From Pseudomonas anuradhapurensis (GTDB taxonomy: Bacteria > Pseudomonadota > Gammaproteobacteria > Pseudomonadales > Pseudomonadaceae), in assembly GCF_014269225.2 (NCBI RefSeq), contig NZ_CP077097.1, positions 812,001 to 876,000 on the forward strand: DNA of 64,000 nucleotides. Direction: 5' to 3'. Positions 17,788-27,473 of the stretch are shown piece by piece. Numbering within the stretch: position 1 is the first letter of the stretch; every line of letters begins with the position of its first letter. Under the pieces are notes generated by a model. The model was given only the letters and a program-made list of their open reading frames with translations. It was not told where the DNA came from and ran no database searches. A program made the position numbers and the translations under genes.

Positions 17788-18408
17788 ATGGCCTTCCAAT
17801 ACAAGCGTCTGGACAAGAACAACGCAGCGGTGCTGCTGGTCGATCACCAGACCGGCCTGCTCTCGCTGGTGAGGGATATCGACCCCGACCGTTTCAAGAA
17901 CAATGTGCTGGCCCTGTCGGACCTGGCCAAGTACTTCAAGCTGCCGACCATCCTCACCACCAGTTTCGAAACCGGCCCCAACGGCCCGCTGGTCCCCGAG
18001 CTCAAAGAGCAGTTCCCCGACGCCCCGTACATCGCCCGCCCGGGCAACATCAATGCCTGGGACAACGAGGATTTCGTCAAGGCGGTCAAGGCCACCGGCA
18101 AGAAGCAGTTGCTGATTGCCGGTGTGGTCACCGAAGTGTGCGTGGCCTTCCCGGCACTGTCGGCGCTGGAGGAGGGCTTCGAGGTGTTCGTCGTCACCGA
18201 CGCCTCCGGGACCTTCAACGAACTGACCCGTGACTCGGCCTGGCGGCGCATGGAGGCAGCCGGGGCGCAGTTGATGACCTGGTTCGGCGTGGCCTGCGAG
18301 CTGCATCGCGACTGGCGCAACGACATCGAAGGGCTGGGCACCCTGTTCTCCAACCATATTCCGGACTACCGCAACCTGATGACCAGCTACAACAAGCTGG
18401 CCAAGTAG
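17788..18408 (+). CDS. YcaC-like isochorismatase-family hydrolase
   Basis: A 206-residue cysteine hydrolase. Catalytic-triad candidates are Asp in LLVDHQTGLL, a lysine after the central strands, and the cysteine in GVVTEVCVAF. The closest named relative by pattern is E. coli YcaC, whose substrate is unknown. It is 127 bp downstream of the ectoine run with its own ribosome site (AAGGAGA), so it probably has a separate promoter. Whether it belongs to ectoine metabolism is unknown. Confidence 0.82.
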   Translation: MAFQYKRLDKNNAAVLLVDHQTGLLSLVRDIDPDRFKNNVLALSDLAKYFKLPTILTTSFETGPNGPLVPELKEQFPDAPYIARPGNINAWDNEDFVKAVKATGKKQLLIAGVVTEVCVAFPALSALEEGFEVFVVTDASGTFNELTRDSAWRRMEAAGAQLMTWFGVACELHRDWRNDIEGLGTLFSNHIPDYRNLMTSYNKLAK

Positions 18409-18429
18409 CCACCTCACAGCCACTACACA

Positions 18430-18503
18430 CCCTGTGGGGACGGGTTCACCCGCCAATGCTGCGCTCGCTTCACTGACGCATCCGCGGCTAAAACCGCTCC
18501 CAC
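18430..18503. repeat. REP-like pair
   Basis: Two imperfect REP units between the YcaC-like gene and ppk2: one starts CCTGTGGGGACGGGTTCACC and the other ends ACCGCTCCCACAG. They mark the end of the hydrolase transcript. Confidence 0.65.
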
Positions 18504-18622
18504 AGTCAGCTGAACACCCACAAATCAATCGGCTGGAAGCCAATCCTGGGGAAACTACAAGCGAAGCGGCAAATCGCCATGGATCGACCATACTGACTCT
18601 TCAATCGCCTCAGGAGAGCGCC

Positions 18623-19441
18623 ATGTCGAAGCCGTCCAGGAAAAAAACCACCCTCGATCTACCGGAAAAACTGGGCAGCAAGGCGTACGAGAAGGAACTC
18701 AAGCGCCTGCATGTGGAGCTGGTAAAACTGCAGGAGTGGGTGGTGGCCCAGGGCCTGAAGGTCTGCATTGTCTTCGAAGGCCGCGACGGCGCTGGCAAGG
18801 GCGGCACCATCAAAGCCATTACCGAGCGGGTCAGCCCACGGGTATTCCGCGTGGTGGCGCTGCCGGCACCGACCGAGCGGGAAAAGACCCAGATGTACGT
18901 GCAACGCTACCTGGGCCATCTACCCGCTGCGGGAGAGGTGGTGATCTTTGACCGCAGCTGGTACAACCGTGCCGGCGTCGAGCGGGTAATGGGCTTCTGT
19001 ACCGAGGAGCAGAGCAGCAAGTTCCTCACCGTGGTGCCGCTGTTTGAAAAGTTGATGGTCGAGTCCGGGATCATCCTCATCAAATACTGGCTGGAGGTCA
19101 GCGCCGAGGAGCAGACCCGGCGTTTGCAGGACCGCATCAACGACGGGCGCAAACTGTGGAAGCTGTCGCCGATGGACCTCAAATCCTACACCCGCTGGGA
19201 TGACTACACCCGCGCCCGCGATGACATGTTCGCCGCCTCCGATTCGTCCTGGGCGCCCTGGTTCATGGCCAACTCCAACGACAAGCGTCGTGCCCGTCTG
19301 AACATCATCAGCCATTTGCTGACACGTATTCCCTACAAGGACGTAACCCGTGACCAGGTAGTGAAGCTGCCCAAGCGCGGCAAGATCGGCAAGTACAAGG
19401 CCGTTGCCTACCCGTTCAAAGTGGTCGAAGAGCGTTTCTGA
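18623..19441 (+). CDS. ppk2: Polyphosphate kinase 2 family protein
   Basis: A 272-residue one-domain PPK2. Walker A is GRDGAGKGG (residues 53-61), Walker B with Asp110 is VVIFDRSWYNRAG, and the lid region around KLWKLSPMDLKS fits. PPK2 enzymes use polyphosphate to phosphorylate nucleoside mono- or diphosphates. The length suggests a one-domain class I (or III) enzyme. I start at ATG 18623 after AGGAGAG; an earlier in-frame start at 18434 lies in repeat sequence. It precedes the antiporter gene by 35 bp and may be cotranscribed. Confidence 0.9.
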   Translation: MSKPSRKKTTLDLPEKLGSKAYEKELKRLHVELVKLQEWVVAQGLKVCIVFEGRDGAGKGGTIKAITERVSPRVFRVVALPAPTEREKTQMYVQRYLGHLPAAGEVVIFDRSWYNRAGVERVMGFCTEEQSSKFLTVVPLFEKLMVESGIILIKYWLEVSAEEQTRRLQDRINDGRKLWKLSPMDLKSYTRWDDYTRARDDMFAASDSSWAPWFMANSNDKRRARLNIISHLLTRIPYKDVTRDQVVKLPKRGKIGKYKAVAYPFKVVEERF

Positions 19442-19476
19442 TCCCTCCCTGCGGGGAGCAGCAAGGGTGCAAACCT

Positions 19477-20673
19477 ATGCCACATGACGGCAGCCTGCTA
19501 CAGGCGACGGTGGTGTTCCTGCTGGCCGTGGTGCTTCTGGTACCGCTGGCGCAGCGTCTGAAAATGGGGGCAGTGCCGGGCTATCTGCTGGCCGGCATCC
19601 TCATCGGCCCCTCCGTGCTCGGGCTGCTCGACAACCCCGAGAACGTGGCGCGGCTATCGGAAATGGGCGTGGTCATGCTGCTGTTCGTCATTGGCCTGGA
19701 GCTGTCACCGCAGCGCCTGTGGACCATGCGCCGGGCGCTGTTTGGCGTCGGTTCGCTGCAGGTAGGGCTGACCGCCATCGCGCTGGGCCTGCTGGCGTAT
19801 TTCGCGTTCGGCCAGTCGAAGGCTGCAGCGATCGTGCTGGGCCTGGGCCTGGCGTTGTCTTCGACAGCGTTCGGCCTGCAAGTCCTGGCCGAGCGCAAGG
19901 ACCTCGGCAAGCCACACGGGCGGCTGGCCGTGGCCATCCTGCTGTTCCAGGACATCGCTGCCATTCCCTTGATCGCCGTGGTGCCCCTGCTCGGTGGCAA
20001 TGTCAGCACCGCCGACGAAGGCACGTGGCCGCTGTTGGCGGTGGCGCTCGGCCTTGGCACGTTGATCGTGTTTGGCCGCTATCTGTTGAGCCCGGTGTTC
20101 AAGTGGACGGTCGGTTCGGGTTTGCCCGAGCTGTCGACCGCTACCGCTTTGCTGGTGGTGCTGGGCACGGCCTGGGTGATGGAGCATGTGGGCGTGTCGA
20201 TGGCCCTGGGTGCCTTTCTCGCCGGCGTGCTGATGGCCGAGTCGCCTTTCCGGCACGAGCTGGAGACCCAGATCGAACCGCTCAAAGGCTTGCTGCTGGG
20301 GTTGTTCTTCGTCGGCGTCGGCATGAGCGCCGACCTGCGCCTGCTGTTCGATCTGCCGTTGCTGGTGTTGGGGCTGGCGCTATTGCTGGTGGCCATAAAG
20401 CTGCCGCTGCTGTACGGCCTGGGGCGTACGGCCGGTGGCCTCAACCAGGCGCAGGCGCTGTGCCTGGGCGTGGTGCTGGCCTCTGGCGGCGAGTTTGCCT
20501 TCGTGGTGTTCAAGCTGGCGCTGGAGCACCAGGTGCTGGCGCAGCAGGTGCACGACCTGTTGGTGCTGGCCATCACCTTGTCGATGGCAGTGGTGCCCCT
20601 GGTAATGATGGCCCTGGCGCGGCAACTGCGTGACCCCAGCCCCGCCCAGGCAAGCCCTGAAACGGGCCACTGA
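19477..20673 (+). CDS. CPA2-family cation:proton antiporter (KefB/C membrane domain only)
   Basis: A 398-residue inner-membrane protein with about 12 hydrophobic segments. Motifs are GYLLAGILIGPSVLG, MLLFVIGLELSP, LLFQDIAAIPL (the ion-binding aspartate) and LASGGEFAFVVF. The usual C-terminal RCK/TrkA-N nucleotide-binding domain of KefB/C is absent. It probably exchanges K+ or Na+ for protons. It lies between ppk2 and an AI-2E-family gene, in the same direction with short gaps. Confidence 0.87.
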   Translation: MPHDGSLLQATVVFLLAVVLLVPLAQRLKMGAVPGYLLAGILIGPSVLGLLDNPENVARLSEMGVVMLLFVIGLELSPQRLWTMRRALFGVGSLQVGLTAIALGLLAYFAFGQSKAAAIVLGLGLALSSTAFGLQVLAERKDLGKPHGRLAVAILLFQDIAAIPLIAVVPLLGGNVSTADEGTWPLLAVALGLGTLIVFGRYLLSPVFKWTVGSGLPELSTATALLVVLGTAWVMEHVGVSMALGAFLAGVLMAESPFRHELETQIEPLKGLLLGLFFVGVGMSADLRLLFDLPLLVLGLALLLVAIKLPLLYGLGRTAGGLNQAQALCLGVVLASGGEFAFVVFKLALEHQVLAQQVHDLLVLAITLSMAVVPLVMMALARQLRDPSPAQASPETGH

Positions 20674-20711
20674 TCGCGCCACACGGCGCAGCTGAAGTTC
20701 GGAGGTGAAGC

Positions 20712-21809
20712 ATGCAACCGGGTGTCAAGCTGGACAGCCGCCTGTCGCGGGGCTTGCTCGATGTGCTCATCAAGGCTGGCCTGATAGCTGCCCTGGTGAT
20801 GTTTGCCTTCCAGACGTTCCAGCCGTTCCTGGAACTGATGCTGTGGTCGGTGATCCTGGCAGTGACCCTGTATCCGCTGTATTGCCGTGTCCAGCGCCGC
20901 ACCGGGCTCAAGGACGGGCTCTCGGCGACCCTGGTAGTGGTGCTGGTACTGGTCGTGCTGCTGGTGCCGATCTACCTGGTGGTGATGTCCATCGGCGAAT
21001 CGGTGGACAGCCTGGTGACCTTGCTCAAGAGCGGCGCCTGGAGCGTGCCGCCACCCCCTGAGTCGGTGGCCACCTGGCCGCTGATCGGGCCGAAAGTCCA
21101 TGCCCTGTGGCTGGCGGCTTCGGAAAACATGGCCGGTGTGCTGAACCAGTGGATGCCGCAACTCAAGGGCGCCGGGCGCACGGTGCTGGGGGCTGCTGCC
21201 AGCGCCGGGGGCGCGTTCCTGCTGTTCATCGCGGCGATCGTCATCTCTGGCATCATCATGGCCTTCGGTGAGCGTGGCGAAATTGCCGCGCAGCGCATTG
21301 CCATGCGGGTATCGGGCGAGGAGCGCGGCAAGCCCCTGGCCAAACTGTGCACCGCCACCATTCGGGCCGTGGCCCAGGGGGTGATCGGCATTGCCTTCAT
21401 CCAGATGTTGCTGATCGGTGTCGGCTTTGTCGTCAAGGGCGTGCCAGGTGCCGGGATGCTGGCCATCGTCATCCTCATGCTGGGGATTGCCCAGGCACCC
21501 GCCACGCTGGTCACCGTGCCGGTGATCATCTATGTCTTCAATGCCGAAGGCTTCACCGTGGCCACCATCGTATTCGCCATCTACACCTTCGTCGCCGGGC
21601 TTGCCGACAACGTGCTCAAACCGTTGCTGCTGGGGCGCGGGGTGGATGTGCCGATGCCAGTGGTACTGATCGGCGCGCTCGGTGGCATGGTGGTCAAAGG
21701 CATCATTGGCCTGTTCATTGGCCCGGTGATCCTCGGCGTCACCTATGTGCTGTTCTGGCAGTGGGTGGCGCTGCAGGTGCCGGAAAACCCCGCAGAGCCG
21801 ACCGCCTGA
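20712..21809 (+). CDS. AI-2E family transporter (YdiK-like)
   Basis: A 365-residue membrane protein of the UPF0118/AI-2E exporter family with paired hydrophobic segments at the N terminus and a cluster of four or more in the C-terminal half (GLADNVLKPLLLGRGVDVPM is the family signature). The family exports diverse small solutes or ions; the AI-2 role of the founding member does not carry over. GGAGG precedes the start. It lies 13 bp before the outer-membrane factor gene, which suggests an operon. Confidence 0.87.
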   Translation: MQPGVKLDSRLSRGLLDVLIKAGLIAALVMFAFQTFQPFLELMLWSVILAVTLYPLYCRVQRRTGLKDGLSATLVVVLVLVVLLVPIYLVVMSIGESVDSLVTLLKSGAWSVPPPPESVATWPLIGPKVHALWLAASENMAGVLNQWMPQLKGAGRTVLGAAASAGGAFLLFIAAIVISGIIMAFGERGEIAAQRIAMRVSGEERGKPLAKLCTATIRAVAQGVIGIAFIQMLLIGVGFVVKGVPGAGMLAIVILMLGIAQAPATLVTVPVIIYVFNAEGFTVATIVFAIYTFVAGLADNVLKPLLLGRGVDVPMPVVLIGALGGMVVKGIIGLFIGPVILGVTYVLFWQWVALQVPENPAEPTA

Positions 21810-21822
21810 GCCAAGGATTGCC

Positions 21823-23343
21823 ATGCCCGGACGCGTCTACGGTTGTGCACTGAGCCTGGTTGCCGTGTTGGCCGGCTGCACCCAGGTCGGCCCGGATTTC
21901 CAGCCGCTGCAGGACCCCTGGCTGCACACGTGGGATACTCCTTTGCTGAAGCAGGCCGGGCAGCAGGCCAGCGCGCCCGACCTGCGCCAGTGGTGGGCGG
22001 TGTTCGCCGACCCGGCGCTGGACGCCCTGATTGCCGAGGCGGATGCCAACAACACCAACCTGCGCGTGGCTGGCTTGCGCATCGCTGAAGCCCGTGCCCA
22101 GCTGGCTATCGTGCAGACCGGGCGTTATCCACAGCTGCAGCAACTACGTGCCCAGAGCCTGTACCTGAAGCAGGACCAGTCCGGCAGCGCCAACGCCCGC
22201 GACTCGGTGTTCTGGCAATCCAGCGCAGGCTTCGACATCGGCTGGGAAATCGACTTCTGGGGGCGCTTCAGCCGCGCCATCGAAAGTGCCGATGCTGCCT
22301 ACTTCGCCTCCCAGGCCAATTACGCCGATGCCATGCTGCTGTTGCGGGCGCAAGTGGCTGACACCTACTTTGCCCTGCGCACTGCCGAGGCGCGGCTGGA
22401 TATCGCCGAAGAAAACGCCCGACGCCAGGCGCGCAGCCTGGACATTACCGAACGGCTGTTCCGCCATGGTGAAAACGACGAACTCGACTGGCAACAGGCG
22501 CGTAGCCAATACCTGGCCACCCAAGCCACCATCCCCGAGTTCCACAACCAGCTCAATGCCCTGCGCAACGTGTTGTGTGCGCTGCTCGGCCGGCCACCCG
22601 GGCCGTTGCCGCAGCTGGACGCAGGCCACGGCCAGCTGCCGTTGCCGGACCGTGCCGTACTGCAGGACGTACCCGCCAACCTGCTGCAGCGCCGCCCGGA
22701 CATCCGCGCCGCCGAGCAGGCAGTGACCGCGCAATCGGCGCTGGTCGGGGTGGCCGAGGCCGATCTCTATCCCCAGCTGAGCCTGCTGGGCAGCATTGGC
22801 TGGAGCTTCGTCACGGCCAGTCACCTGCCCGACACGTTTGATCTTGCCGCCGGGCCCAGCCTGATCTGGAACCCGTTCGACTACGGCCGGCGCAAGAACG
22901 CCGTGCGCGTGGAGGATGCTCGCTTGCAGCAACTGATCGAGCTGTACCACCAGGGGGTGCGCGAAGCCGCGCGCGAGGCGGACGATGCCGCCAGCGGGCT
23001 GGTGCGCTCGCTGCAGAGCGCGCGCATTCGCGAGCAGGCCTCGCAGGCCGCGCAACGCTCGTTGAGCCTGGCCAGCTCGCAGTACCGCGAAGGTTTCGCC
23101 GACTTCCAGCGGGTGCTCGATGCCCAGCAACTGCTGTTGCAGCAACAGGACGGTTACCTGGTCAGCCGCGGCAATGCCGTGAGCAGCCTGGTGACCTTGT
23201 ACAAGGCCCTGGGTGGCGGTTGGGACGCCAGCCGCACGCCGATCGACCCGGCCACGCGCCAGCAGATGCAGCAACGGACCGACTGGGGCGAACTGCTCGA
23301 CGGGCCAGCCCCCAGCGCACATGCACAAGGTGAAATGAAATGA
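21823..23343 (+). CDS. Outer-membrane efflux lipoprotein (NodT/OprM family)
   Basis: A 506-residue outer-membrane factor with a lipoprotein signal (lipobox VLAGC, Cys19). It has two repeats of the TolC-type OEP domain; the characteristic WEIDFWGRFSRAIE and NPFDYGRRKNAVR stretches are visible. It would form the trans-periplasmic tunnel for the membrane fusion protein encoded next. The stop overlaps the start of that gene by four bases (ATGA). I start at ATG 21823; longer readings overlap the AI-2E gene. Confidence 0.92.
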   Translation: MPGRVYGCALSLVAVLAGCTQVGPDFQPLQDPWLHTWDTPLLKQAGQQASAPDLRQWWAVFADPALDALIAEADANNTNLRVAGLRIAEARAQLAIVQTGRYPQLQQLRAQSLYLKQDQSGSANARDSVFWQSSAGFDIGWEIDFWGRFSRAIESADAAYFASQANYADAMLLLRAQVADTYFALRTAEARLDIAEENARRQARSLDITERLFRHGENDELDWQQARSQYLATQATIPEFHNQLNALRNVLCALLGRPPGPLPQLDAGHGQLPLPDRAVLQDVPANLLQRRPDIRAAEQAVTAQSALVGVAEADLYPQLSLLGSIGWSFVTASHLPDTFDLAAGPSLIWNPFDYGRRKNAVRVEDARLQQLIELYHQGVREAAREADDAASGLVRSLQSARIREQASQAAQRSLSLASSQYREGFADFQRVLDAQQLLLQQQDGYLVSRGNAVSSLVTLYKALGGGWDASRTPIDPATRQQMQQRTDWGELLDGPAPSAHAQGEMK

Positions 23344-24437
23344 GTGACGCCGCCCCGACGCCGCCCCCAGCCGCCCCCGATCGCGGCATGCGCTGGGTAT
23401 TGCTGCTGATTGCCGTGAGCCTGCTCTGGTACCTGCTGGCCGACCGCTTCACGCCCTACACCCAGCAGGCCCGCTTGCAGGCCTATGTGATACCGGTCAG
23501 TGCCGAGGTGGCCGGCCAGGTGAAGCGTGTGGCGGTGGGCAACAACCAGGAAGTGCGCCGGGGTGATGTGCTGTTCGAGCTGGACCAGGAGCAGTACCGC
23601 ATCGCCCTGGCGCGTGCCGAGGCCGACCTGGACGCGGTGCGCCGGCAGATCGGCGCGCACACGGCTGGCATCGATTCGGCACAAGCGGCGTTGCTCGCGG
23701 CGCAGGCCAACGAGCGCAAGGCGCGGCAGGACGCCGAACGGCTCAAGCGCCTGATCGACGAAGACCCGGGGACGGTGTCGGTGCGCCGCCTGGAAGGCGC
23801 CCAGGCCACTCGCGACCAAGCCATCAGCCAGGTGGCTGCAGCCCGCGCCGAAGTGGAGCGGGCGCGGGAGCAGCAGGGCGGAGGGCAGGATGACAACGCC
23901 CAATTGCGCAGTGCCGCAGCCAATGTGGAAAAGGCCCGCCTGGACCTGGCACGCACCGTGGTGCGCGCCGATGCGAACGGCTTGATCACCGACCTGCGTA
24001 CCGACGTCGGCCACTATGTCGGGGCCGGCAGCCCGATGATGACCCTGATCGCCATCCATGACGTGTGGATAAGTGCCGACATGACCGAGAACAACCTCGG
24101 CCGCCTGCGCCCCGACACCCCGGTGCTGGTGGTGCTCGACGCACTGCCCGGCACGGTGTTGAAGGGGCGCATTCGCAGCATCGGCTACGGTGTGAGCGTG
24201 GGCCAGAGTACCCCGCCGGGTACGCTGCCGAGCGTGCAGAACAGCCGCGAGTGGCTGCGTTCGGCGCAACGCTTCCCGGTCATCGTCGAACTTGAGCGTG
24301 ACCAGTTGCAGGACAAGAGCGGGCTGCGGGTTGGCGGGCAGGCCGAGGTCATGGCCCTGCCCAGCGAAGGTAACCCGTTGAACCTGCTGGGCCGGCTGTT
24401 CATGTGGCTGATGAGCTGGTTGTCGTATGCCTATTGA
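23340..24437 (+). CDS. HlyD/EmrA-type membrane fusion protein
   Basis: A 365-residue periplasmic adaptor: short cytoplasmic N terminus, one membrane span (residues ~19-37), a biotinyl-lipoyl-like half (YVIPVSAEVAGQVKRVAVGNNQEVRRGDVLFELD), a helical hairpin rich in Ala/Arg/Glu (~80-190), and a second lipoyl half (VRADANGLITDLRTDVGHYV). It bridges the outer-membrane factor and the inner-membrane DUF2955 protein. It overlaps both neighbours (4 and 11 bp). Confidence 0.92.
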   Translation: MSDAAPTPPPAAPDRGMRWVLLLIAVSLLWYLLADRFTPYTQQARLQAYVIPVSAEVAGQVKRVAVGNNQEVRRGDVLFELDQEQYRIALARAEADLDAVRRQIGAHTAGIDSAQAALLAAQANERKARQDAERLKRLIDEDPGTVSVRRLEGAQATRDQAISQVAAARAEVERAREQQGGGQDDNAQLRSAAANVEKARLDLARTVVRADANGLITDLRTDVGHYVGAGSPMMTLIAIHDVWISADMTENNLGRLRPDTPVLVVLDALPGTVLKGRIRSIGYGVSVGQSTPPGTLPSVQNSREWLRSAQRFPVIVELERDQLQDKSGLRVGGQAEVMALPSEGNPLNLLGRLFMWLMSWLSYAY

Positions 24438-25449
24438 ATTGCGCCGCCTGCACGCCCTGCGCCTGGCCTGGGGCGTGGCACTGTGCCTGGCGGTGAGTTT
24501 CGGCATCGGCCTGCCGGTGCCGATCCTGGCGCCGGTGTTCGCGGTACTGTTGCTGGCCATGCGCAGCCAGCCCTTGCCGCTGCGTGCGGCACCGGTTTTG
24601 GCGTTGCTGGTGCTGCTCAGTTGCGGCAGCGGGCTGTTGCTGATTCCGCTGCTGCGCCATGCGCCGGTGAGCGGGGTGTTGCTGGTGGGCGTGGGGGTTT
24701 TCCTGACCTTGCGCTACGCCCTGAAGGGCGGCAACGGCTTGCTGGCGAACCTGCTGGTGATCGGGCTGACCATGATCGCTGCCGCCGGTACCAGCGACTT
24801 CACCCTGGCACTGTCGGTGGTCGAAGCGTTGGCCAAGGGTATGCTGCTGGCGGTACTTGGCACGGCCTTGGCCCATGTGCTGTTTCCCGAACCTGCCGAT
24901 GCGCCGGCGCAACCTGCGCCGCCGTTGCTGGGCAGTGAGCAGGTCAGCTGGGTGGCGCTGCGTGCCACGCTGATCGTTATGCCAGCGTTCCTGCTGGCAT
25001 TGATCGCCCCGGACCAGTACATGCCACTGATCATGAAGGCGGTAAGCCTTGGGCAACAGGCTGGCGAGACCCGTGCACGGCATGCCAGCCGGGAGCTGAT
25101 TGGCTCGACCTTGCTGGCCGGCTTGCTGGCGATCCTGATGTGGGGGGCGCTGAGCCTGTTCGTGCACCTGTGGATGTTTTTCCTGTGGGTGCTGCTGTTC
25201 GCACTTTGGCAGGGGCGGCGGATGTACCAGGCCGTGCCCAACCGGCAAGGCCCAGCCTATTGGCTGAGCTGCCTGACGACCATGCTGATATTGCTGGGGC
25301 AGTCGGTGCAGGACAGTGCCGGTGGGCAGGATGTCTACCGCGCCTTTGCCGTGCGCATGGCGCTGTTCCTGGCGGTGTCGGTATATGCCAGTGCCATGCT
25401 CATCTGGATCGACCGGCTTCGGCTACAGCGTGGCCTGCTTCGCGGGTAA
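24427..25449 (+). CDS. DUF2955/FUSC-type inner-membrane efflux protein
   Basis: A 340-residue membrane protein with about ten hydrophobic segments in two blocks (~15-160 and ~180-330), joined by a short hydrophilic stretch, matching the DUF2955 half of the aromatic-acid exporter group (AaeB/fusaric acid resistance). It is the inner-membrane component of the tripartite exporter. No regulator gene of the AaeR type is adjacent, so the inducer is not indicated. Translation probably couples to the preceding gene through the 11-bp overlap. Confidence 0.82.
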   Translation: MPIELRRLHALRLAWGVALCLAVSFGIGLPVPILAPVFAVLLLAMRSQPLPLRAAPVLALLVLLSCGSGLLLIPLLRHAPVSGVLLVGVGVFLTLRYALKGGNGLLANLLVIGLTMIAAAGTSDFTLALSVVEALAKGMLLAVLGTALAHVLFPEPADAPAQPAPPLLGSEQVSWVALRATLIVMPAFLLALIAPDQYMPLIMKAVSLGQQAGETRARHASRELIGSTLLAGLLAILMWGALSLFVHLWMFFLWVLLFALWQGRRMYQAVPNRQGPAYWLSCLTTMLILLGQSVQDSAGGQDVYRAFAVRMALFLAVSVYASAMLIWIDRLRLQRGLLRG

Positions 25450-25471
25450 ACCCGCTGACGCAGCTCAAACG

Positions 25472-25590
25472 TTGTAGGAGCGGCCTTGTGTCGCGAAAGG
25501 GCTGCGTAGCAGCCCCAGGTTTTCAGCGCAGATGCACAAATTGCTGGGGCTGCTTCGCAGCCCTTTCGCGACACAAGGCCGCTCCTACAA
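25472..25590. repeat. Long perfect inverted repeat of REP type
   Basis: Arms of about 47 bp (25472-25518 and 25544-25590) are near-perfect reverse complements, separated by 25 bp. It stands between the convergent DUF2955 and SulP genes and can fold as a long hairpin for either transcript. Confidence 0.85.
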
Positions 25591-25614
25591 GGGGGCGCAG
25601 ACCTTCCATTGCTA

Positions 25615-27327
25615 CTAGGGCTTCCAGTCAACCCCACTCTCGTCCAGATAAGCATCCACCGCCGCCCCCACGGTGGGATGAAACGCGGTCTCCCCCATGT
25701 GCTCGAACAACTCGAACTGCCGCATCTTGTCCTTCACCGGGTCTTTCATCTCGGCAAACTGCAACTCCACCCCGCGCGCCTCCAGGGCCCGGTCCAGCTC
25801 GGCGAGCATGTCTGCCGAGGTGACATCGATACTGGTCACCGGTTCTGCCGCAATCACCAGCCGTTGCACCGGGGTAGGCGATGCGTCCACCGCCGCCATC
25901 ACCGTGCTCTGGAACTGCTCGGCATTGGCAAAGAACAACGGCGCATCCCAACGCAGCAGCACCAGCCCCGGAATGCGCCGGGCCTGTGGATAACGCTGCA
26001 CGTCATGGTAACCGCGGGTGCCATCCACCCGGCCCAGCACCGCATGATGCGGCCGCCAGCCGTCCCACAGGAACTCGATCACCGAAATCACCACGGCAAT
26101 GCCGATACCGGGGATCGCACCGAACACCGCCACCCCGACAAAGCAGGTGATGGACAACCAGAACTCCCACTGCTGCATGCGGAAGATGCGCTTGAGGTCG
26201 GCGAACTCGAACAGCCCCAGTGCGGCTGCTATCACCACCGCTGCCAGGGCGCTGTTGGGCAGGTACTGCAGCAGGTTGGGCGCCACCAGCAGCAACAGGG
26301 TCACCGCCAGTGCACCGATGATGCCGGTGAGCTGGGTCTGCGAGCCGGCCGCTTCGGCCACCGGGGTACGTGACGAACTACTGCTGATGGGGATGCCCTG
26401 GAACAGCCCGGCGGCCAGGTTGGCCACGCCCAGGCCGAACATTTCCTGGTTCGGGTTGACCGGCATCTTCATGCGCGCGGCATAGGAGCGCGACAGCACG
26501 CTGGTATCGGCGAACGACACCAGCGCCACGGCAATGCCGCCCAGTACCACTTCGACCAGGTCGATGTCGGAGACCCAGGGGAACACGAAACTGGGCAGGC
26601 CCTGGGGCAGTTGACCAAGTACCTTGACACCCATCTGCTCGAGGTCGAGCAGGCTCACTGCGAGTGTAGCCAGGACCACGGCGATCAGGATCCCTGGCAG
26701 GCGCTTGTAGGGTTTGAGCAGCAGGATCAGCAGCAGGCTACCGCCACCGACGATGAAGCTGGGCCAGTGCCCTTGGCCGGCGAGCAGTGCTTCGCCCAGT
26801 TGCCAAAGGTCACGCAGCGGCCCCTGGCTATCGACCTTGATGCCGAACAGCTTGGGCAACTGGCTGATCAATACGGTGAGGGCAATGCCGTTCATGTAGC
26901 CATAGCGGATCGGCTTGGACAGCAGTTCGGTGATGAAGCCCAGGCGCAGCAGCCCGGCGATCATGCAGAAGGCCCCGGCGACCAGGGCCATCAGGCTGGC
27001 GATGGCGATCGCCCGCTGTGGGTCGCTGGCAGCATACTGCACCACCACCGCCAGGATCGGTGCGGCCAGCGCCGAGTCCGGGCCCAGCACCAGGATGCGG
27101 CTGGGGCCGAACAGGGCATAGGCCAGCAGCGGGATGATGGTGGCGTACAGGCCATAGATGCCGGGTACCCCGGAGGCCTCGGCGTAGGCGATGCCCACCG
27201 GTACCAGCATGGTGGTGAGCACCAGGCCGGCAGCGATGTCCTTGGGCAGCCAGGCGGGTTGGTAATGGAGCAGGGTGACCAGGCCGGGTAACCAGCGTTG
27301 CCAGTCGAAGCGGTTCTTTTCCGCCAT
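25615..27327 (-). CDS. SulP-family inorganic anion transporter with STAS domain
   Basis: A 570-residue secondary transporter. Residues ~20-420 are the membrane part with SulP hallmarks (LVPVGIAYAEASGVPGIYGLYA and GPDSALAAPI). The last ~130 residues form a cytoplasmic STAS domain (VLLRWDAPLFFANAEQF, VTSIDVTSADML). Candidate substrates are sulfate, bicarbonate or dicarboxylates. It is a single-gene unit on the minus strand. No carbonic anhydrase gene is fused or adjacent, so bicarbonate is not specifically supported. Confidence 0.9.
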   Translation of the reverse strand: MAEKNRFDWQRWLPGLVTLLHYQPAWLPKDIAAGLVLTTMLVPVGIAYAEASGVPGIYGLYATIIPLLAYALFGPSRILVLGPDSALAAPILAVVVQYAASDPQRAIAIASLMALVAGAFCMIAGLLRLGFITELLSKPIRYGYMNGIALTVLISQLPKLFGIKVDSQGPLRDLWQLGEALLAGQGHWPSFIVGGGSLLLILLLKPYKRLPGILIAVVLATLAVSLLDLEQMGVKVLGQLPQGLPSFVFPWVSDIDLVEVVLGGIAVALVSFADTSVLSRSYAARMKMPVNPNQEMFGLGVANLAAGLFQGIPISSSSSRTPVAEAAGSQTQLTGIIGALAVTLLLLVAPNLLQYLPNSALAAVVIAAALGLFEFADLKRIFRMQQWEFWLSITCFVGVAVFGAIPGIGIAVVISVIEFLWDGWRPHHAVLGRVDGTRGYHDVQRYPQARRIPGLVLLRWDAPLFFANAEQFQSTVMAAVDASPTPVQRLVIAAEPVTSIDVTSADMLAELDRALEARGVELQFAEMKDPVKDKMRQFELFEHMGETAFHPTVGAAVDAYLDESGVDWKP

Positions 27328-27473
27328 GGTGCGCTCCGAGGGAACAGTGCTGAGTCACAGCTTAGATGCTGTTTTTTCTGCCCGCTGGCAAACGCTGCCA
27401 TGTCGAGAAGGCAGCAAGAAGCTGCTTCTTGCCTATCGTCATTCGCTGCTAGCTCGGATGGCGCCCTGGGTGT

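Noticed and set aside
14799..17822. 1007-codon open frame on the minus strand antisense to the ALDH and aminotransferase genes
   Set aside because: It is the high-GC shadow of two strongly conserved plus-strand enzymes; its translation is low in order, rich in His/Arg/Ala, and shows no domain.
18434..18622. N-terminal extension of PPK2 from an upstream ATG
   Set aside because: The extra 63 residues come from REP-like DNA; ATG 18623 has AGGAGAG and gives the usual family length.
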